DNA from: UBA2336 sp964404445
GTDB lineage: Bacteria > Bacteroidota > Bacteroidia > Cytophagales > Cyclobacteriaceae
Direction: 5' to 3'
NCBI GenBank assembly: GCA_964404445.1
Contig: CAYOJW010000008.1
Span: 1 to 64,000 of the forward strand
Length of the DNA stretch: 64,000 nt
The translations under genes and the position numbers were made by a program. Below are positions 25,759 to 34,997 of the stretch, piece after piece (the stretch's first letter is position 1; each line of letters starts with the position of its first letter). The notes beneath the pieces are model-generated. The model was not told where the DNA came from and ran no database searches. It was given only the letters and a program-made list of their open reading frames with translations.

Positions 25759-27519
25759 TTACAACGCAATAACTTTCGTTTCAAATCCAATAAACGAAAT
25801 AGCAATTTTTTCGGTTTGTGCGGGCACACGCAAGGTAAAATTGCCTTCGCTATCGGTAGAGGTTCCCTTCGACCCTTTGTAGATCAGTACGGTAGCACCG
25901 GCTAATGGTTTGTTTTCGGCACGTACAGTACCGGTAACAATCCATTCGTTACCTGTTCGTTCGGTTTTAATTGTAACATCCATCGAAAATCCGGTAGCTT
26001 GTATTGCGGGTTGGCTAATAGCAACACCGCTTGCTGTTGTGCCGGATTGCGGGGCGCCAATCGGCAGCACATACCTTGACTTAACAGGTTGGCCATTTTG
26101 TTTACCGGGGTTCCATTTTGGAAACAGTTTGGCCACGCGAAGTGCTTCACGATCGGCCTCTTCAGAAACTCCCTTTACAATAGTAAAATCCGAAAGCGAT
26201 CCATCTTCATGCACAATAAACTGAACGAAGACTTTTCCGGGAATGGTTGCATCGAAATTATCGGCAATAAATTTTTTGAGTTCTGCAAAGCCGCCTACCG
26301 GCTCAGCAGCTTGTTCAACGGCTGCATATACACCGTCTGTTTGGGTAAACTCGATTGTGCGCTGCACTTTATCGTTGTATTCAATTATAACGAACGACCG
26401 GCTAATGCCCGATTCGTCAACAATGTTGCGCATAACCTGGATGGAGTTTACCGATTGAGGGTCGAGTTCGTCCATCTTCTTTTTGAGGTTCTCGGCCTTT
26501 AGCCCGGTGTTTTCATCCGGTTCGATAACGATGTAAGTCATGCCGGGATTTTTAGCTTTTAATTCGGCTACTTTTGCCTGCACTTCTTTCGGATAATCAA
26601 CAGCCATGTTTGAGTTGGCTGCAATTTCTTTCACTTCATTCAATACCTGATCCTGACAGGCAACAATCACGAAGAATACGGGAAGCACAACGGCCACGGC
26701 AATAATCTTCCACGACTTTAGTTTTTGTTTTAATGTTCGCATCATTTCAATTCGTTTAGGGATTAAAGAATTACTAAAATGGTTGGCTAATGAAAAGTTA
26801 ACAGCACGTAAAGCAACCTTCGCCAGCAGGCTACAGTATTCGTTCACATCATGTTTTTCGACAGCGCGCGCATCTGCCTCAAATTCATGCACCTGAACAA
26901 GTATTTTTTTGTAGGTGATCAGTACCGGGTTAAACCAGAATATAATGCCAACTACGTTGATTAAGATTATATCTGCCGAGTGGTAAAGCGAGGCATGAAC
27001 CAATTCGTGTTCAATAATTTTTTGTTTTTCGGTTTCGGTAACCAGGAGTTCGTTACCGATAAAAACGTACCTGAAAAATGAAAACGGTGTTTGTGTTCCG
27101 GGTAGTTCTATCAGGGTGTAACCGTTATACCGTTTCGGTACGGCCATTCGGATAGCCCGAACGAGTGTGTATATCCGGTATAAAAACATCATAAGCGAAA
27201 GTATTGTACCGCCTATGTATATATACAGAATTGCTTGCCATACATTGAACGATGGTTTTGCCTGCGTAACAGTGGTTTCTGTTTCAAGATCATCGTAATT
27301 GAGGTCAACCGTTTCAATCGAGTATTGCAATGATGGGATGGTGGTGGCAGTTTGCGTGAGTGTGACTAACGGGAAAAGGAGCGAGGCAGTAAATGCAATC
27401 AATATATACAGTCGCTTGAAAGTGAAGTTGGTTTCGTTACGGAGCAATATGTGGTACACGACTGCGAACAAAACAAACCCCAGGCTGGCTTCCAGTAAAT
27501 AGTTGAAATAAGCGTTCAT
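25759..27519 (-). CDS. BlaR1/MecR1-like M56 membrane peptidase with TonB C-terminal and CarboxypepD_reg-like domains
   Basis: The 586-residue protein has N-terminal membrane helices (about 5-27, 35-55, 95-118) and an M56 peptidase domain with HELVH (171-175), followed by a further helix (about 183-200) and another at about 275-292. The extracytoplasmic part holds a TonB C-terminal domain (about 400-480, with VFVQFIVHEDGSLSDF) and ends with a carboxypeptidase-regulatory-like beta sandwich (GATVLIYKGSKGTSTDSEGNF to the C-terminus). It lacks a penicillin-binding sensor domain. It overlaps the BlaI-like gene by four bases. By analogy it cleaves that repressor upon an envelope signal; the signal is unknown. 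Confidence 0.9.
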   Translation of the reverse strand: MNAYFNYLLEASLGFVLFAVVYHILLRNETNFTFKRLYILIAFTASLLFPLVTLTQTATTIPSLQYSIETVDLNYDDLETETTVTQAKPSFNVWQAILYIYIGGTILSLMMFLYRIYTLVRAIRMAVPKRYNGYTLIELPGTQTPFSFFRYVFIGNELLVTETEKQKIIEHELVHASLYHSADIILINVVGIIFWFNPVLITYKKILVQVHEFEADARAVEKHDVNEYCSLLAKVALRAVNFSLANHFSNSLIPKRIEMMRTLKQKLKSWKIIAVAVVLPVFFVIVACQDQVLNEVKEIAANSNMAVDYPKEVQAKVAELKAKNPGMTYIVIEPDENTGLKAENLKKKMDELDPQSVNSIQVMRNIVDESGISRSFVIIEYNDKVQRTIEFTQTDGVYAAVEQAAEPVGGFAELKKFIADNFDATIPGKVFVQFIVHEDGSLSDFTIVKGVSEEADREALRVAKLFPKWNPGKQNGQPVKSRYVLPIGAPQSGTTASGVAISQPAIQATGFSMDVTIKTERTGNEWIVTGTVRAENKPLAGATVLIYKGSKGTSTDSEGNFTLRVPAQTEKIAISFIGFETKVIAL

Positions 27520-27881
27520 GCCTTTTTGTTTTTAAGCTCCTTTAAAAGTTTTTCGATGTCGTGTACGCTTAGGTCGTTTTCTTTTGCGAAGAACGATACT
27601 AAGTTTTGGAATGAGTTATCGAAGTATCCCTTTAGTATGGTGTTGAGGTAAAACTTCGTGTACCGTTCTTTCGATACAATAGGGAAGTATTCGTGTGTTT
27701 TGCCGTAGGCTGTATGATCTACAAATCCTTTGGTTTCCAAAATGCGTACAATGGTCGATACGGTATTGTACGCGGGTTTTGGTGAAGGCAACGCTTCAAT
27801 AATATCTTTGACAAAAGCTTTTTCAAGCTTCCATAACACCTGCATCACCTGGTCTTCGGCCTTGGTAAGTTCTTTCATCAT
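27516..27881 (-). CDS. BlaI/MecI/CopY-family repressor
   Basis: The 121-residue protein matches BlaI-type winged-helix repressors. The N-terminal ELTKAEDQVMQVLWKLEKAFVKDI and NTVSTIVRILETKGFVDHTAYGKTHEYFP (about 40-68) form the DNA-binding unit. The C-terminal half is the helical dimerisation and cleavage domain. It is the first gene of a two-gene operon with the M56 peptidase (4-bp overlap). A small palindrome upstream is a candidate operator. Confidence 0.93.
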   Translation of the reverse strand: MMKELTKAEDQVMQVLWKLEKAFVKDIIEALPSPKPAYNTVSTIVRILETKGFVDHTAYGKTHEYFPIVSKERYTKFYLNTILKGYFDNSFQNLVSFFAKENDLSVHDIEKLLKELKNKKA

Positions 27882-27950
27882 ACTGTTGGAATATTAGTTT
27901 TTTGCGTTTGAACGGGTTTTAACTCCGATTAACTAATGATTACGTTTTAA

Positions 27951-27966
27951 AACTAAAAACTTAGTT
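27951..27966. promoter_or_regulatory. Candidate operator of the BlaI-like repressor
   Basis: AACTAA-AAAC-TTAGTT is a 6-bp inverted repeat with a 4-base spacer, about 70 bases before the repressor start codon. BlaI-type repressors bind dyads of this general size, but the exact match is my inference. Confidence 0.4.
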
Positions 27967-27982
27967 ATAATAATCAAAATAA

Positions 27983-28004
27983 AAGCGAAAATTATTTTTC
28001 GCTT
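27983..28004. terminator. Hairpin AAGCGAAAA/TTTTCGCTT
   Basis: A perfect 9-bp inverted repeat (27983-27991 and 27996-28004) with a 4-base loop, directly before a run of ten G. It could terminate transcription arriving from the nuclease gene at 28168. Confidence 0.5.
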
Positions 28005-28014
28005 GGGGGGGGGG
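28005..28014. repeat. Homopolymer run of ten G
   Basis: Ten consecutive G lie between the hairpin and the next repeat element, in non-coding DNA. Confidence 0.9.
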
Positions 28015-28031
28015 CTGTATCAAAAGTGTGG

Positions 28032-28127
28032 CGTCATGTCGAACCTGCCTGTCGGCAGACAGGCGCAGTGAGACATCCCGTCAATCAGCGCTCAAAACCG
28101 GGACATATCACTGTGTTCGATGTGACG
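28032..28127. repeat. Dispersed-type inverted repeat (CGTCATGTCGAAC family)
   Basis: CGTCATGTCGAAC at 28032 is mirrored by GTTCGATGTGACG ending at 28127, and AGTGAGACATCCCG is mirrored by CGGGACATATCACT. A nested palindrome CTGCCTGTCGGCAGACAGGC lies inside. Its form resembles repeat elements scattered between genes in many Bacteroidota genomes. Confidence 0.6.
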
Positions 28128-28167
28128 TGGTTTATTATTTTGACTTTTGAGCCTATTCCTTAATGTT

Positions 28168-29100
28168 TTACTCTAACCGCATCAGCACCGGCCGGTGGTC
28201 TGATACCGAACCGTAATACAGGCTTTCGCATTCGTTTAGTTTGAGTGTGCGGGTTTCTACAACGTTATCGAAAAGTTCGTTGGTAATTAAAATATGGTCG
28301 AGGTGGCTGGGCCAGCTTGGGTAACTCCAGTTAGCGCTGCTACATTGCGCAATGGTCATGTTGGCAAAGCGGTAATTGGTTGGGTCGTTTACAAAGTTGG
28401 TAAATACATCGTTCCCTTCGGGCTGGGTAATGTCTTCATTATAGTCGCCCAGCATAACCACGGCTTTGTTGCTCAGGTTAGCATCGATATATGCTTTTAG
28501 TTTTTGTGAAGCATCGCGCCTGCGCGGAATGCTGTTGCCGTCATCACAACATTTCAGGTGCAGGTTAATAAGCGTTACCTCTAATCCTGAAGTATGCGTG
28601 GCGGTAATAAACATGGGCGAACGCGGAAACGCACTTGCATCGACCAACGGGTATGTTACAGCCGAAACAGTTACTTCCGAATTTTTATAGAGATAACCGG
28701 TTCTTAATGACCCTCCCGAAACCACACCGCTCCATCCGGGCAACGCGGCAACAAGCGCATTAAAATTTGTAACCGTGCCAATCTCTTGTACAGCAATAAT
28801 ATCCGCATCGAGGGTAGGGATGATGGTGCTCAGCAAGGCAATGGTGTTGCCCGATTTCGGGAATTGTTCGATGTTCCATGTAACAATATCAAACGTATTT
28901 GCACTTAGCAACGGAATGCAGTTGGCGTATTGTCCTGTTACCGGGGTAAAGGCTGGTAATACGCAGGTTGTCGGGTCGGGCGGGTTAGTGCCACCGCCAC
29001 CTCCTCCGGGGTTGTTATTGTTGCCACGGATAATAGGGGTTATTTCTTCCTGGCACGAAAACAGAACGATAATAAAAAGGAATGACCAGTATTTTTTCAT
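28168..29100 (-). CDS. Endonuclease/exonuclease/phosphatase-fold lipoprotein
   Basis: The 310-residue protein has a lipoprotein signal ending LFSC (Cys16) and a Gly/Pro/Asn-rich linker (residues ~25-45). The EEP domain follows, with TWNIEQFPKSGN, IIAVQEIGTV (catalytic Glu), NLHLKCC, MLGDYNED and the C-terminal SDHRPVLM (catalytic Asp-His). The fold hydrolyses phosphodiesters in DNA, RNA, or phospholipids. A surface or periplasmic location is expected. It lies 15 bp after another EEP gene on the same strand, and both are divergent from a TonB receptor operon. Confidence 0.88.
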   Translation of the reverse strand: MKKYWSFLFIIVLFSCQEEITPIIRGNNNNPGGGGGGTNPPDPTTCVLPAFTPVTGQYANCIPLLSANTFDIVTWNIEQFPKSGNTIALLSTIIPTLDADIIAVQEIGTVTNFNALVAALPGWSGVVSGGSLRTGYLYKNSEVTVSAVTYPLVDASAFPRSPMFITATHTSGLEVTLINLHLKCCDDGNSIPRRRDASQKLKAYIDANLSNKAVVMLGDYNEDITQPEGNDVFTNFVNDPTNYRFANMTIAQCSSANWSYPSWPSHLDHILITNELFDNVVETRTLKLNECESLYYGSVSDHRPVLMRLE

Positions 29101-29115
29101 TGAGTTATAATTTGA

Positions 29116-30126
29116 TTATTGATCGGCTATGCGCTTCAGTACAATATATACGGGGAAGTGATCGCTATACCCTTGCGGGTCGAACACGCCACCGCGAAAC
29201 GTACGCCTCGGCATACCCCGGTACTTTCCGGTATCTTCCAGCATAAAGCGCTGGGCATAAACAGTAAACGATTCGGGCAGGTAATCAACCGCAGCCTGGT
29301 CGGTAAGGGCCGATGAAATGATGATCTGATCGAACAAATTCCAGGCACCGTTGTACGCTAAGGTTCCGTAACCTTTTTTAAAGGTTGGTTCGGATGTGTT
29401 GATGAGTGTGTTTTTCTTTTTTGCATCGTCATTGGCCAACAATACTTTTTTAACACTCCGGTTGTTGGGGTCGTCATTAAAATCGCCCAGCATCACAATG
29501 TTGGCTAACGGGTTGATTGCCAGCACCGAGTCAACAGCATTGCGCAGTGTTTTGGCGGCCACAAGGCGTTTGTCTTCCTTTCCGCCTAAGCGCGATGGCC
29601 AGTGGTTAACGGCTACGTGCAGGGTATCGCCTAAGAAAAGACCTTTTACCCATAAAATATCGCGGGTTTTAAAGCGCGGATCGGCCGGGTCTTTAATCAC
29701 TAACCGCCTGATGTCGAAAGGTTTGAATACGGCCGGGCGGTACAACAGTCCTACATCAACACCGCGTGCATCGGTCATATCGAAATGAATGATCTGGTAG
29801 CGTTTGGGTGCCAGAGCCGGTTGCGCGATAAGGTCTTCCAGCACTTTGCGGTTTTCAATTTCGCCCACGCCTAATATGTCGGGTGCAAAACCGCTGATTA
29901 CTTTGGCCATATTGGCTTGTTTTATGGCATAACGTTCTTCTGTCCAGTTATTTGCGCCATTGGGCAGAAATTCTTCATCGATGGTGTCGGGGTCGTCAAC
30001 GGTATCAAAAAGGTTTTCGAGGTTGTAAAAGCCTACAATAGCTTGTTGCGGGGCTGTATTTTGTTGCGCAAACGTGGCCGATCCGGAAACGGCAAGGATT
30101 AAAAGAATAAAAAAGGCTTTTTTCAC
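29116..30126 (-). CDS. Secreted endonuclease/exonuclease/phosphatase-fold protein
   Basis: The 336-residue protein has a signal peptide (1-20, ending TFAQ) and an EEP domain with GFYNLENLFDTVDDP, ILGVGEIENRKVLEDL, VNHWPSRLGGKEDKRL, VMLGDFNDDPNNRSV and GYSDHFPVYIVL. The catalytic Glu, Asp-Asn and His residues are all present, so an active phosphodiesterase is likely. The HWPSR and VGEIENR blocks resemble secreted bacterial nucleases of this fold. It is the first gene of a two-gene operon and faces the TonB receptor across a 147-bp divergent promoter region. Confidence 0.88.
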   Translation of the reverse strand: MKKAFFILLILAVSGSATFAQQNTAPQQAIVGFYNLENLFDTVDDPDTIDEEFLPNGANNWTEERYAIKQANMAKVISGFAPDILGVGEIENRKVLEDLIAQPALAPKRYQIIHFDMTDARGVDVGLLYRPAVFKPFDIRRLVIKDPADPRFKTRDILWVKGLFLGDTLHVAVNHWPSRLGGKEDKRLVAAKTLRNAVDSVLAINPLANIVMLGDFNDDPNNRSVKKVLLANDDAKKKNTLINTSEPTFKKGYGTLAYNGAWNLFDQIIISSALTDQAAVDYLPESFTVYAQRFMLEDTGKYRGMPRRTFRGGVFDPQGYSDHFPVYIVLKRIADQ

Positions 30127-30200
30127 GGTCTAAAATTAATATCTCACAAGTGTTTCGCCCTGGTCGTGGCTTCAAAGATAAAGATTTATTAATATCGCAC

Positions 30201-30233
30201 TTTAAGGCAGGGTAGATGCGGGTTTTATATTTG
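30201..30233 (+). promoter_or_regulatory. Promoter of the TonB receptor operon
   Basis: TTTA at 30201-30204, a 21-base spacer and TATATTTG at 30226-30233 fit the Bacteroidota promoter pattern with one mismatch. The proposed ATG is 40 bases downstream. Confidence 0.55.
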
Positions 30234-30273
30234 CACCTGTTTTGAAAACAACCACTAAACAACTCTTCTCTTG

Positions 30274-32889
30274 ATGCGGATTCTACTTTGTGTCCTCTTC
30301 GTGCTATGCACATCCCTTGCTTTTGCGCAAACGGGTTCAATAGACGGAAAAATTATTGATGCGGAAACCCAGGAACCCCTGATCGGGGTTACGGTACTGG
30401 TAGAAGGTACCGGCCGTGGCGAAATCACAAACCTCGAAGGCTTTTTTGTTGTCAAAAATGTACCGGCAGGTAAACAAACCGTGCGTATTAAGTACGTGGG
30501 TTACGAAGATGCCGTGCAAACAGTAACCGTTACCGAAGGACAAACCACTTCGTTGGGTACGGTCAAACTTCAATCGAGTGCTATTGGTCTTACTGAAGTA
30601 GAAGTATTTGCCAACATAGTTGACGACCGCAGAACACCCATTGCAGTATCGAATATCAGGCAGGTTGAAATTGACGAACGCCTGGGCGGAATGCAATTGC
30701 CGGAATTGTTAAACGAAACACCCGGTATTTATGCCACGCAAGGCGATGGCGCTTTTGGCGATGCGTATATCAACATCCGGGGTTTTGGACAGGAGGAGGT
30801 GTTGTTCATGATTAACGGTGTGCCCATGAACGATATGGAAAACGGTATCATGTACTGGAGCAATTTTGCCGGCCTTAGCGAAGTTACCCGTAACATGCAG
30901 GTGCAACGTGGTTTGGGTGCTTCCAAACTTGGTGTTAACTCGGTAGGCGGTACTATTAATATTGTCACGTTGCCGTCATCGCGTAAGAAGGGCGGCAGTG
31001 CCGATGTTATTTTCGGTAACGCTACCTACGCAAACCGTTATCGGTTTACCCTTAACAGCGGCCTGACCAAAAGTGGTTGGGCTTTTACTTTTCAGGGATC
31101 GCGCAGTACAGGCGAAGGCATCCGCCCCGGAGCGTATGTTAATGCGTGGTCGTACTTCGTAACTGCTTCAAAACAGTTTAATGAAAAACACACCTTGTTG
31201 TTTACCACATTTGGTGCACCTACTGATCGCGGCCGCGCTTGGAACTCGAATACCGAAACCTACGAGAAGCTCGATAACTATTTGTATAACGGTGCATGGG
31301 GATATTTGAATGGCGAAAAGTACAGTACATCGCAAAACAAGGCACACAAACCGCAGATTACTGCCATGCACTTATGGAATTTTAGTGATAAAATAACCAT
31401 TACCTCATCGTTGTATGCTTCGCTTGCGCGTGTGTATGGTACTTCTATATTAAGGGGTCAGGGTTCGGCTGCGGTGGCTACCACTACAACGGGGCAACAG
31501 GATTTACAACCCATCTATAACGCCAATGCGGCCAACGTGCAAACACTTCAAAACGTGTATGGCGAAGGTACTGTTACAGGGGCGCAGTCAAAACATATTC
31601 TCGAAGGCCGGTACAACAACCATAACTGGTATGGTATTATCTCGAATTTGAACTACCAGTTAAACCCGACAACCACTATTGTGGCCGGTATCGATTTGCG
31701 CGATTACACCGCAGCGCACTATGCTCGTGTAAACGATTTGTTAGGCGGTGAGTTTTGGGTGGATAAAGACCGTTTTACCGGTGATGACAATAACCTGTTA
31801 ACACCAAACCGCATTGCCCGCAAAGGTGATAAAATCCGTTACGATTATGACGGCAATGTACGGTGGGGTTCGGGGTTTGCACAGTTAGAAAAAACCATTG
31901 GCCGGTTCGATATTTTTGCTTCGGGTAACTATTCGCGTGTACAAATGTGGCGCGAGGGCAATATGTGGAGTGGTATTCAGGATCCCGGTTTCTATAATGT
32001 ACACATTTATAATTCGTTGGGCACGTCTGATAAGCGCGTATTTAACAACTACAATGTTAAAGCCGGAGTGAACTATCGCATTACCGGGCGGCATAACGTG
32101 TTTATCAACGGTGGTAAGTTTACCCGTGCGCCATTTTTGCGCAATGCCTTTGCCACGCCCGAATATAATAACGATTATATCGCAGGCATTAAAAACGAAA
32201 ACATCCGTGCGGCCGAGGTGGGGTACAGCTACCGTTCGGGCAAACTCAGGGCAAACCTGAACATTTACATCACCGAGTGGCGCAACAAATCTTTTGTAAA
32301 TGCCAGTTCGGTTGATTTTATTGATGAAGCCACGAATCAACGCCAGGCGCTTACCGGTATTGGTGCGGTGCATAAAGGCATTGAACTCGATGCCCGGTAC
32401 GAAGTTATTAACGGACTGGAACTTACCGGTATGTATAGCAAAGGCAATTGGGAGTGGACAGACGATGCCACTGCATCGATAACAAACTCCGAAACCGGTG
32501 CAGTTAAAGTTACCCGTATTTATACCAAAGGCTTAAAGGTTGGCAACTCGGCACAAACCGTGGCATTTTTGGGTATGCACTATAAAGGTATGAAAGATGC
32601 TTACGTGGGCGTGCGCTTTAACTACTTTGGCGATTTGTACGAGATGTTCGATCCGGCCGAACGTGTACAGGGGTATAAGCCGGTGCGCAAGCTGCCCGAT
32701 TATACCATTCTGGATATTTACGGTGGCTATTACTTTAACGTGGGCGATATGCGCACACGTGTTGCCGTGAACGTACATAACCTGTTGAACGATAATTTTA
32801 TCAGGCGTTCGGATGAGCGTTTTGACACGCAGGAAGCGTATGGTTTCCCGATCAACTACAATGCTGCGTTTACTATTTACTTTAACTAA
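30274..32889 (+). CDS. TonB-dependent outer-membrane receptor with CarboxypepD_reg-like domain
   Basis: From the ATG at 30274 the receptor has 871 residues. A signal peptide (1-18, ending AFAQ) is followed by a carboxypeptidase-regulatory-like domain (about 22-97, with GSIDGKIIDAETQEPLIGVT), the plug domain (about 130-230, with INIRGFGQEEVLFMINGVPM) and a long beta-barrel ending AFTIYFN. It imports a substrate across the outer membrane using TonB energy. No SusD partner follows; instead three lipoproteins do. The two divergent nuclease-fold genes suggest that nucleic-acid or phosphoester products are the substrate; this is inference. Confidence 0.92.
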   Translation: MRILLCVLFVLCTSLAFAQTGSIDGKIIDAETQEPLIGVTVLVEGTGRGEITNLEGFFVVKNVPAGKQTVRIKYVGYEDAVQTVTVTEGQTTSLGTVKLQSSAIGLTEVEVFANIVDDRRTPIAVSNIRQVEIDERLGGMQLPELLNETPGIYATQGDGAFGDAYINIRGFGQEEVLFMINGVPMNDMENGIMYWSNFAGLSEVTRNMQVQRGLGASKLGVNSVGGTINIVTLPSSRKKGGSADVIFGNATYANRYRFTLNSGLTKSGWAFTFQGSRSTGEGIRPGAYVNAWSYFVTASKQFNEKHTLLFTTFGAPTDRGRAWNSNTETYEKLDNYLYNGAWGYLNGEKYSTSQNKAHKPQITAMHLWNFSDKITITSSLYASLARVYGTSILRGQGSAAVATTTTGQQDLQPIYNANAANVQTLQNVYGEGTVTGAQSKHILEGRYNNHNWYGIISNLNYQLNPTTTIVAGIDLRDYTAAHYARVNDLLGGEFWVDKDRFTGDDNNLLTPNRIARKGDKIRYDYDGNVRWGSGFAQLEKTIGRFDIFASGNYSRVQMWREGNMWSGIQDPGFYNVHIYNSLGTSDKRVFNNYNVKAGVNYRITGRHNVFINGGKFTRAPFLRNAFATPEYNNDYIAGIKNENIRAAEVGYSYRSGKLRANLNIYITEWRNKSFVNASSVDFIDEATNQRQALTGIGAVHKGIELDARYEVINGLELTGMYSKGNWEWTDDATASITNSETGAVKVTRIYTKGLKVGNSAQTVAFLGMHYKGMKDAYVGVRFNYFGDLYEMFDPAERVQGYKPVRKLPDYTILDIYGGYYFNVGDMRTRVAVNVHNLLNDNFIRRSDERFDTQEAYGFPINYNAAFTIYFN

Positions 32890-32898
32890 GACGTAACG

Positions 32899-33879
32899 AT
32901 GAATCGCTTTAGAACTATATTTTTTATTCCTTTTGTGCTGATGAGCTTGTTTTTGTCGTGCGATAACGAAGACTTCGAGCCGGCAACCATAACCTTTTAC
33001 CCGAATCTTTATGCAACAACCGAAGAGCCAAACGAAGGCGAACCGGGAGCAGCTTATACCGTTACGTTAAAAACATCGCGTGTATTGATTGAAGACTCGC
33101 AGGTAAATATCCGCATTAGCGGTAACGGAGCGGGGTATGGTTACTCGTATGTTACACAACCGGCACAATTAGAACCCGGCATCATAACCTTATCGATACC
33201 CCGTGGGCAATCGGATGTGTCGTTTAAGTTCACACCGGTTTATGATGGCCTGTTCGAGCCTACCAATTACGACTACACCTTTACAATCGAGTCGTTCAGT
33301 AATGCGATAAACTCAGCCGGACAGAAAAAATTTAAAATGGCTGTTGCCGATAACACCCTGCCTATTGTGGACATCAATTTCGATGGCAACACACTGGCCG
33401 GTTTCACTAAACGCAATGCAGTAGGGCCACTGTTTATGACAGCCGATAACATTTGGGCGGTGTTCTCTTCTAACCACACTTCGCCTTATGCCGAAGCCAA
33501 CGCTTATAACAAAGGCGGTTCGGGTACATCTAACGCATACCTTATACTGAGTACGCCCATCGATGGAGCGGAGTTTTCTGTATTGTATGTAGAGGCCAAT
33601 GTGCAATCGTGGTTTTCCGGAAACGGAACCGTGAAGTTCAAGTATAGCACAAATTATACAGGCACGGGCGACCCGGAAGCCGCTGGTGTAGTATGGCACG
33701 AACTTCCGAACATTAACGATAACCTGCCGGCTCCCGGCACAAAGGTTTGGAAGAAGTTGGGCAGCATGATCGAGAACTTTGGCGATAATCCGGTGTACAT
33801 CGCGGTACAGCATACCGGTGGCTCGAGCGGTTCATCATCGAGCTGGCGTATTGATGATTTCATTGTTAAAGGCAAGTAA
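32899..33879 (+). CDS. Surface lipoprotein with Calx-beta-like and choice-of-anchor domains
   Basis: The 326-residue protein has a lipoprotein signal ending FLSC (Cys21). Residues about 25-150 form a beta sandwich with Calx-beta-like features (TVTLKTSRVLIEDSQVNI, FKFTPVYDGLFEPTNYDYTF). The C-terminal part (about 155-326) has FDGNTLAGFTKRNAVGP and a terminal SSWRIDDFIVKG, which is the pattern of choice-of-anchor J / jelly-roll binding domains. No enzyme site is visible. It starts 9 bases after the TonB receptor, so it is co-transcribed. I infer a binding subunit on the cell surface, in the place where SusD would stand. Confidence 0.75.
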   Translation: MNRFRTIFFIPFVLMSLFLSCDNEDFEPATITFYPNLYATTEEPNEGEPGAAYTVTLKTSRVLIEDSQVNIRISGNGAGYGYSYVTQPAQLEPGIITLSIPRGQSDVSFKFTPVYDGLFEPTNYDYTFTIESFSNAINSAGQKKFKMAVADNTLPIVDINFDGNTLAGFTKRNAVGPLFMTADNIWAVFSSNHTSPYAEANAYNKGGSGTSNAYLILSTPIDGAEFSVLYVEANVQSWFSGNGTVKFKYSTNYTGTGDPEAAGVVWHELPNINDNLPAPGTKVWKKLGSMIENFGDNPVYIAVQHTGGSSGSSSSWRIDDFIVKGK

Positions 33880-33887
33880 AAACGTAT

Positions 33888-34946
33888 ATGAAGAAGATCA
33901 TACTATATTTTGTCGGGTTGGTATTCGCAACGTTGGCAACAACGGGCTGTTCAGACGATGAAAAAAGTTTTTCGGTAAAACCACTTATCGGATTTGAAAC
34001 GGTATCGGGCACGCTTGTGCAAACAAACACCGCACCGTTGCGTGTAGGTTTTCACACCAACGTTAAACTTACCGAACCGGTAACGGTTAAGGTACAGGTA
34101 GTGAACGTAAGCGGACTGCAATACGGTACCGATTATACAATCGAACCAGCACCCGAAGCCGGAGTTATTACCGTTACCATCGATCCGGAAGACGAACGCC
34201 CTTCGTTTTTTGTATTTCCGGTAAGTACGGGTGCTATCGAAGGAAATTTAAACTTTCAGCTTTTCGATGTACAGGGTGCGCAACTTGGGCTGGCACAAGC
34301 TACCGCATTGGAGTATAAACTTTCCATCCGCGAAACCGAAATCCTTGCTCCAGGTACGGTAACGCTGGCTTCCATCCGGGCACGATTTACAGGCTCAACT
34401 GTAACCATCAGCGAAGATATATTTGTTGAAGGAATAGTTATCGCCAGCAACGATAACGTTACGGCACGCAGCACCTATGTGCAGGATGCCTCGGCCGGTA
34501 TATGCCTTCGTTTTGTGGATCCGAACACATTGCTTCGCGGGAACAAAGTGCGCATATCGTTGCTGGGATCTTCGGTTAGTGCCTTCAACGGTTTGTTACA
34601 ACTTAACTTAGCGAACAACAAAGCCCAGGTGTTGGGCACTGAGGTGTTACCCACGCCAACACAAATTACCGTAGCCCAGTTGAATACGCTGGCGTACGAA
34701 TCGCGGTTAGTGCGTGTTGTTGGTGTAACCTTTCCGCAGGCGAACGAAACACGTACATTATTTGGCGAAAACGGAAACACCAACTTTACCGATGACACCG
34801 GTACAGGTGTAATGCGGGTGGAGTCGTACGCTGTTACCAGCATAAGAGATATGATTTTACCTTCGGGTACACATACGCTTACGGGTGTGGCCAGTACGTT
34901 TACTACGGCCCAGCTTATACCGATGGCCGCTTCGGATATTCAATAA
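33888..34946 (+). CDS. DUF5689 lipoprotein
   Basis: The 352-residue protein has a lipoprotein signal ending TTGC (Cys21), a Calx-beta-like sandwich (about 28-150) and a DUF5689 domain (about 155-352). The DUF5689 signature is the LASIRARFTGSTVTISEDIF run and the VIASNDNVTARSTYVQDASA run. DUF5689 looks like an OB-type beta domain and often occurs with secreted nuclease-fold proteins in Bacteroidota, but no activity is established to my knowledge. It lies 8 bases after the preceding gene. Surface exposure is likely. Confidence 0.82.
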   Translation: MKKIILYFVGLVFATLATTGCSDDEKSFSVKPLIGFETVSGTLVQTNTAPLRVGFHTNVKLTEPVTVKVQVVNVSGLQYGTDYTIEPAPEAGVITVTIDPEDERPSFFVFPVSTGAIEGNLNFQLFDVQGAQLGLAQATALEYKLSIRETEILAPGTVTLASIRARFTGSTVTISEDIFVEGIVIASNDNVTARSTYVQDASAGICLRFVDPNTLLRGNKVRISLLGSSVSAFNGLLQLNLANNKAQVLGTEVLPTPTQITVAQLNTLAYESRLVRVVGVTFPQANETRTLFGENGNTNFTDDTGTGVMRVESYAVTSIRDMILPSGTHTLTGVASTFTTAQLIPMAASDIQ

Positions 34947-34997
34947 ATTTTAAAGTGAGTTTAATATATAAGAGAGTATAAACCCAAATCCATAACG

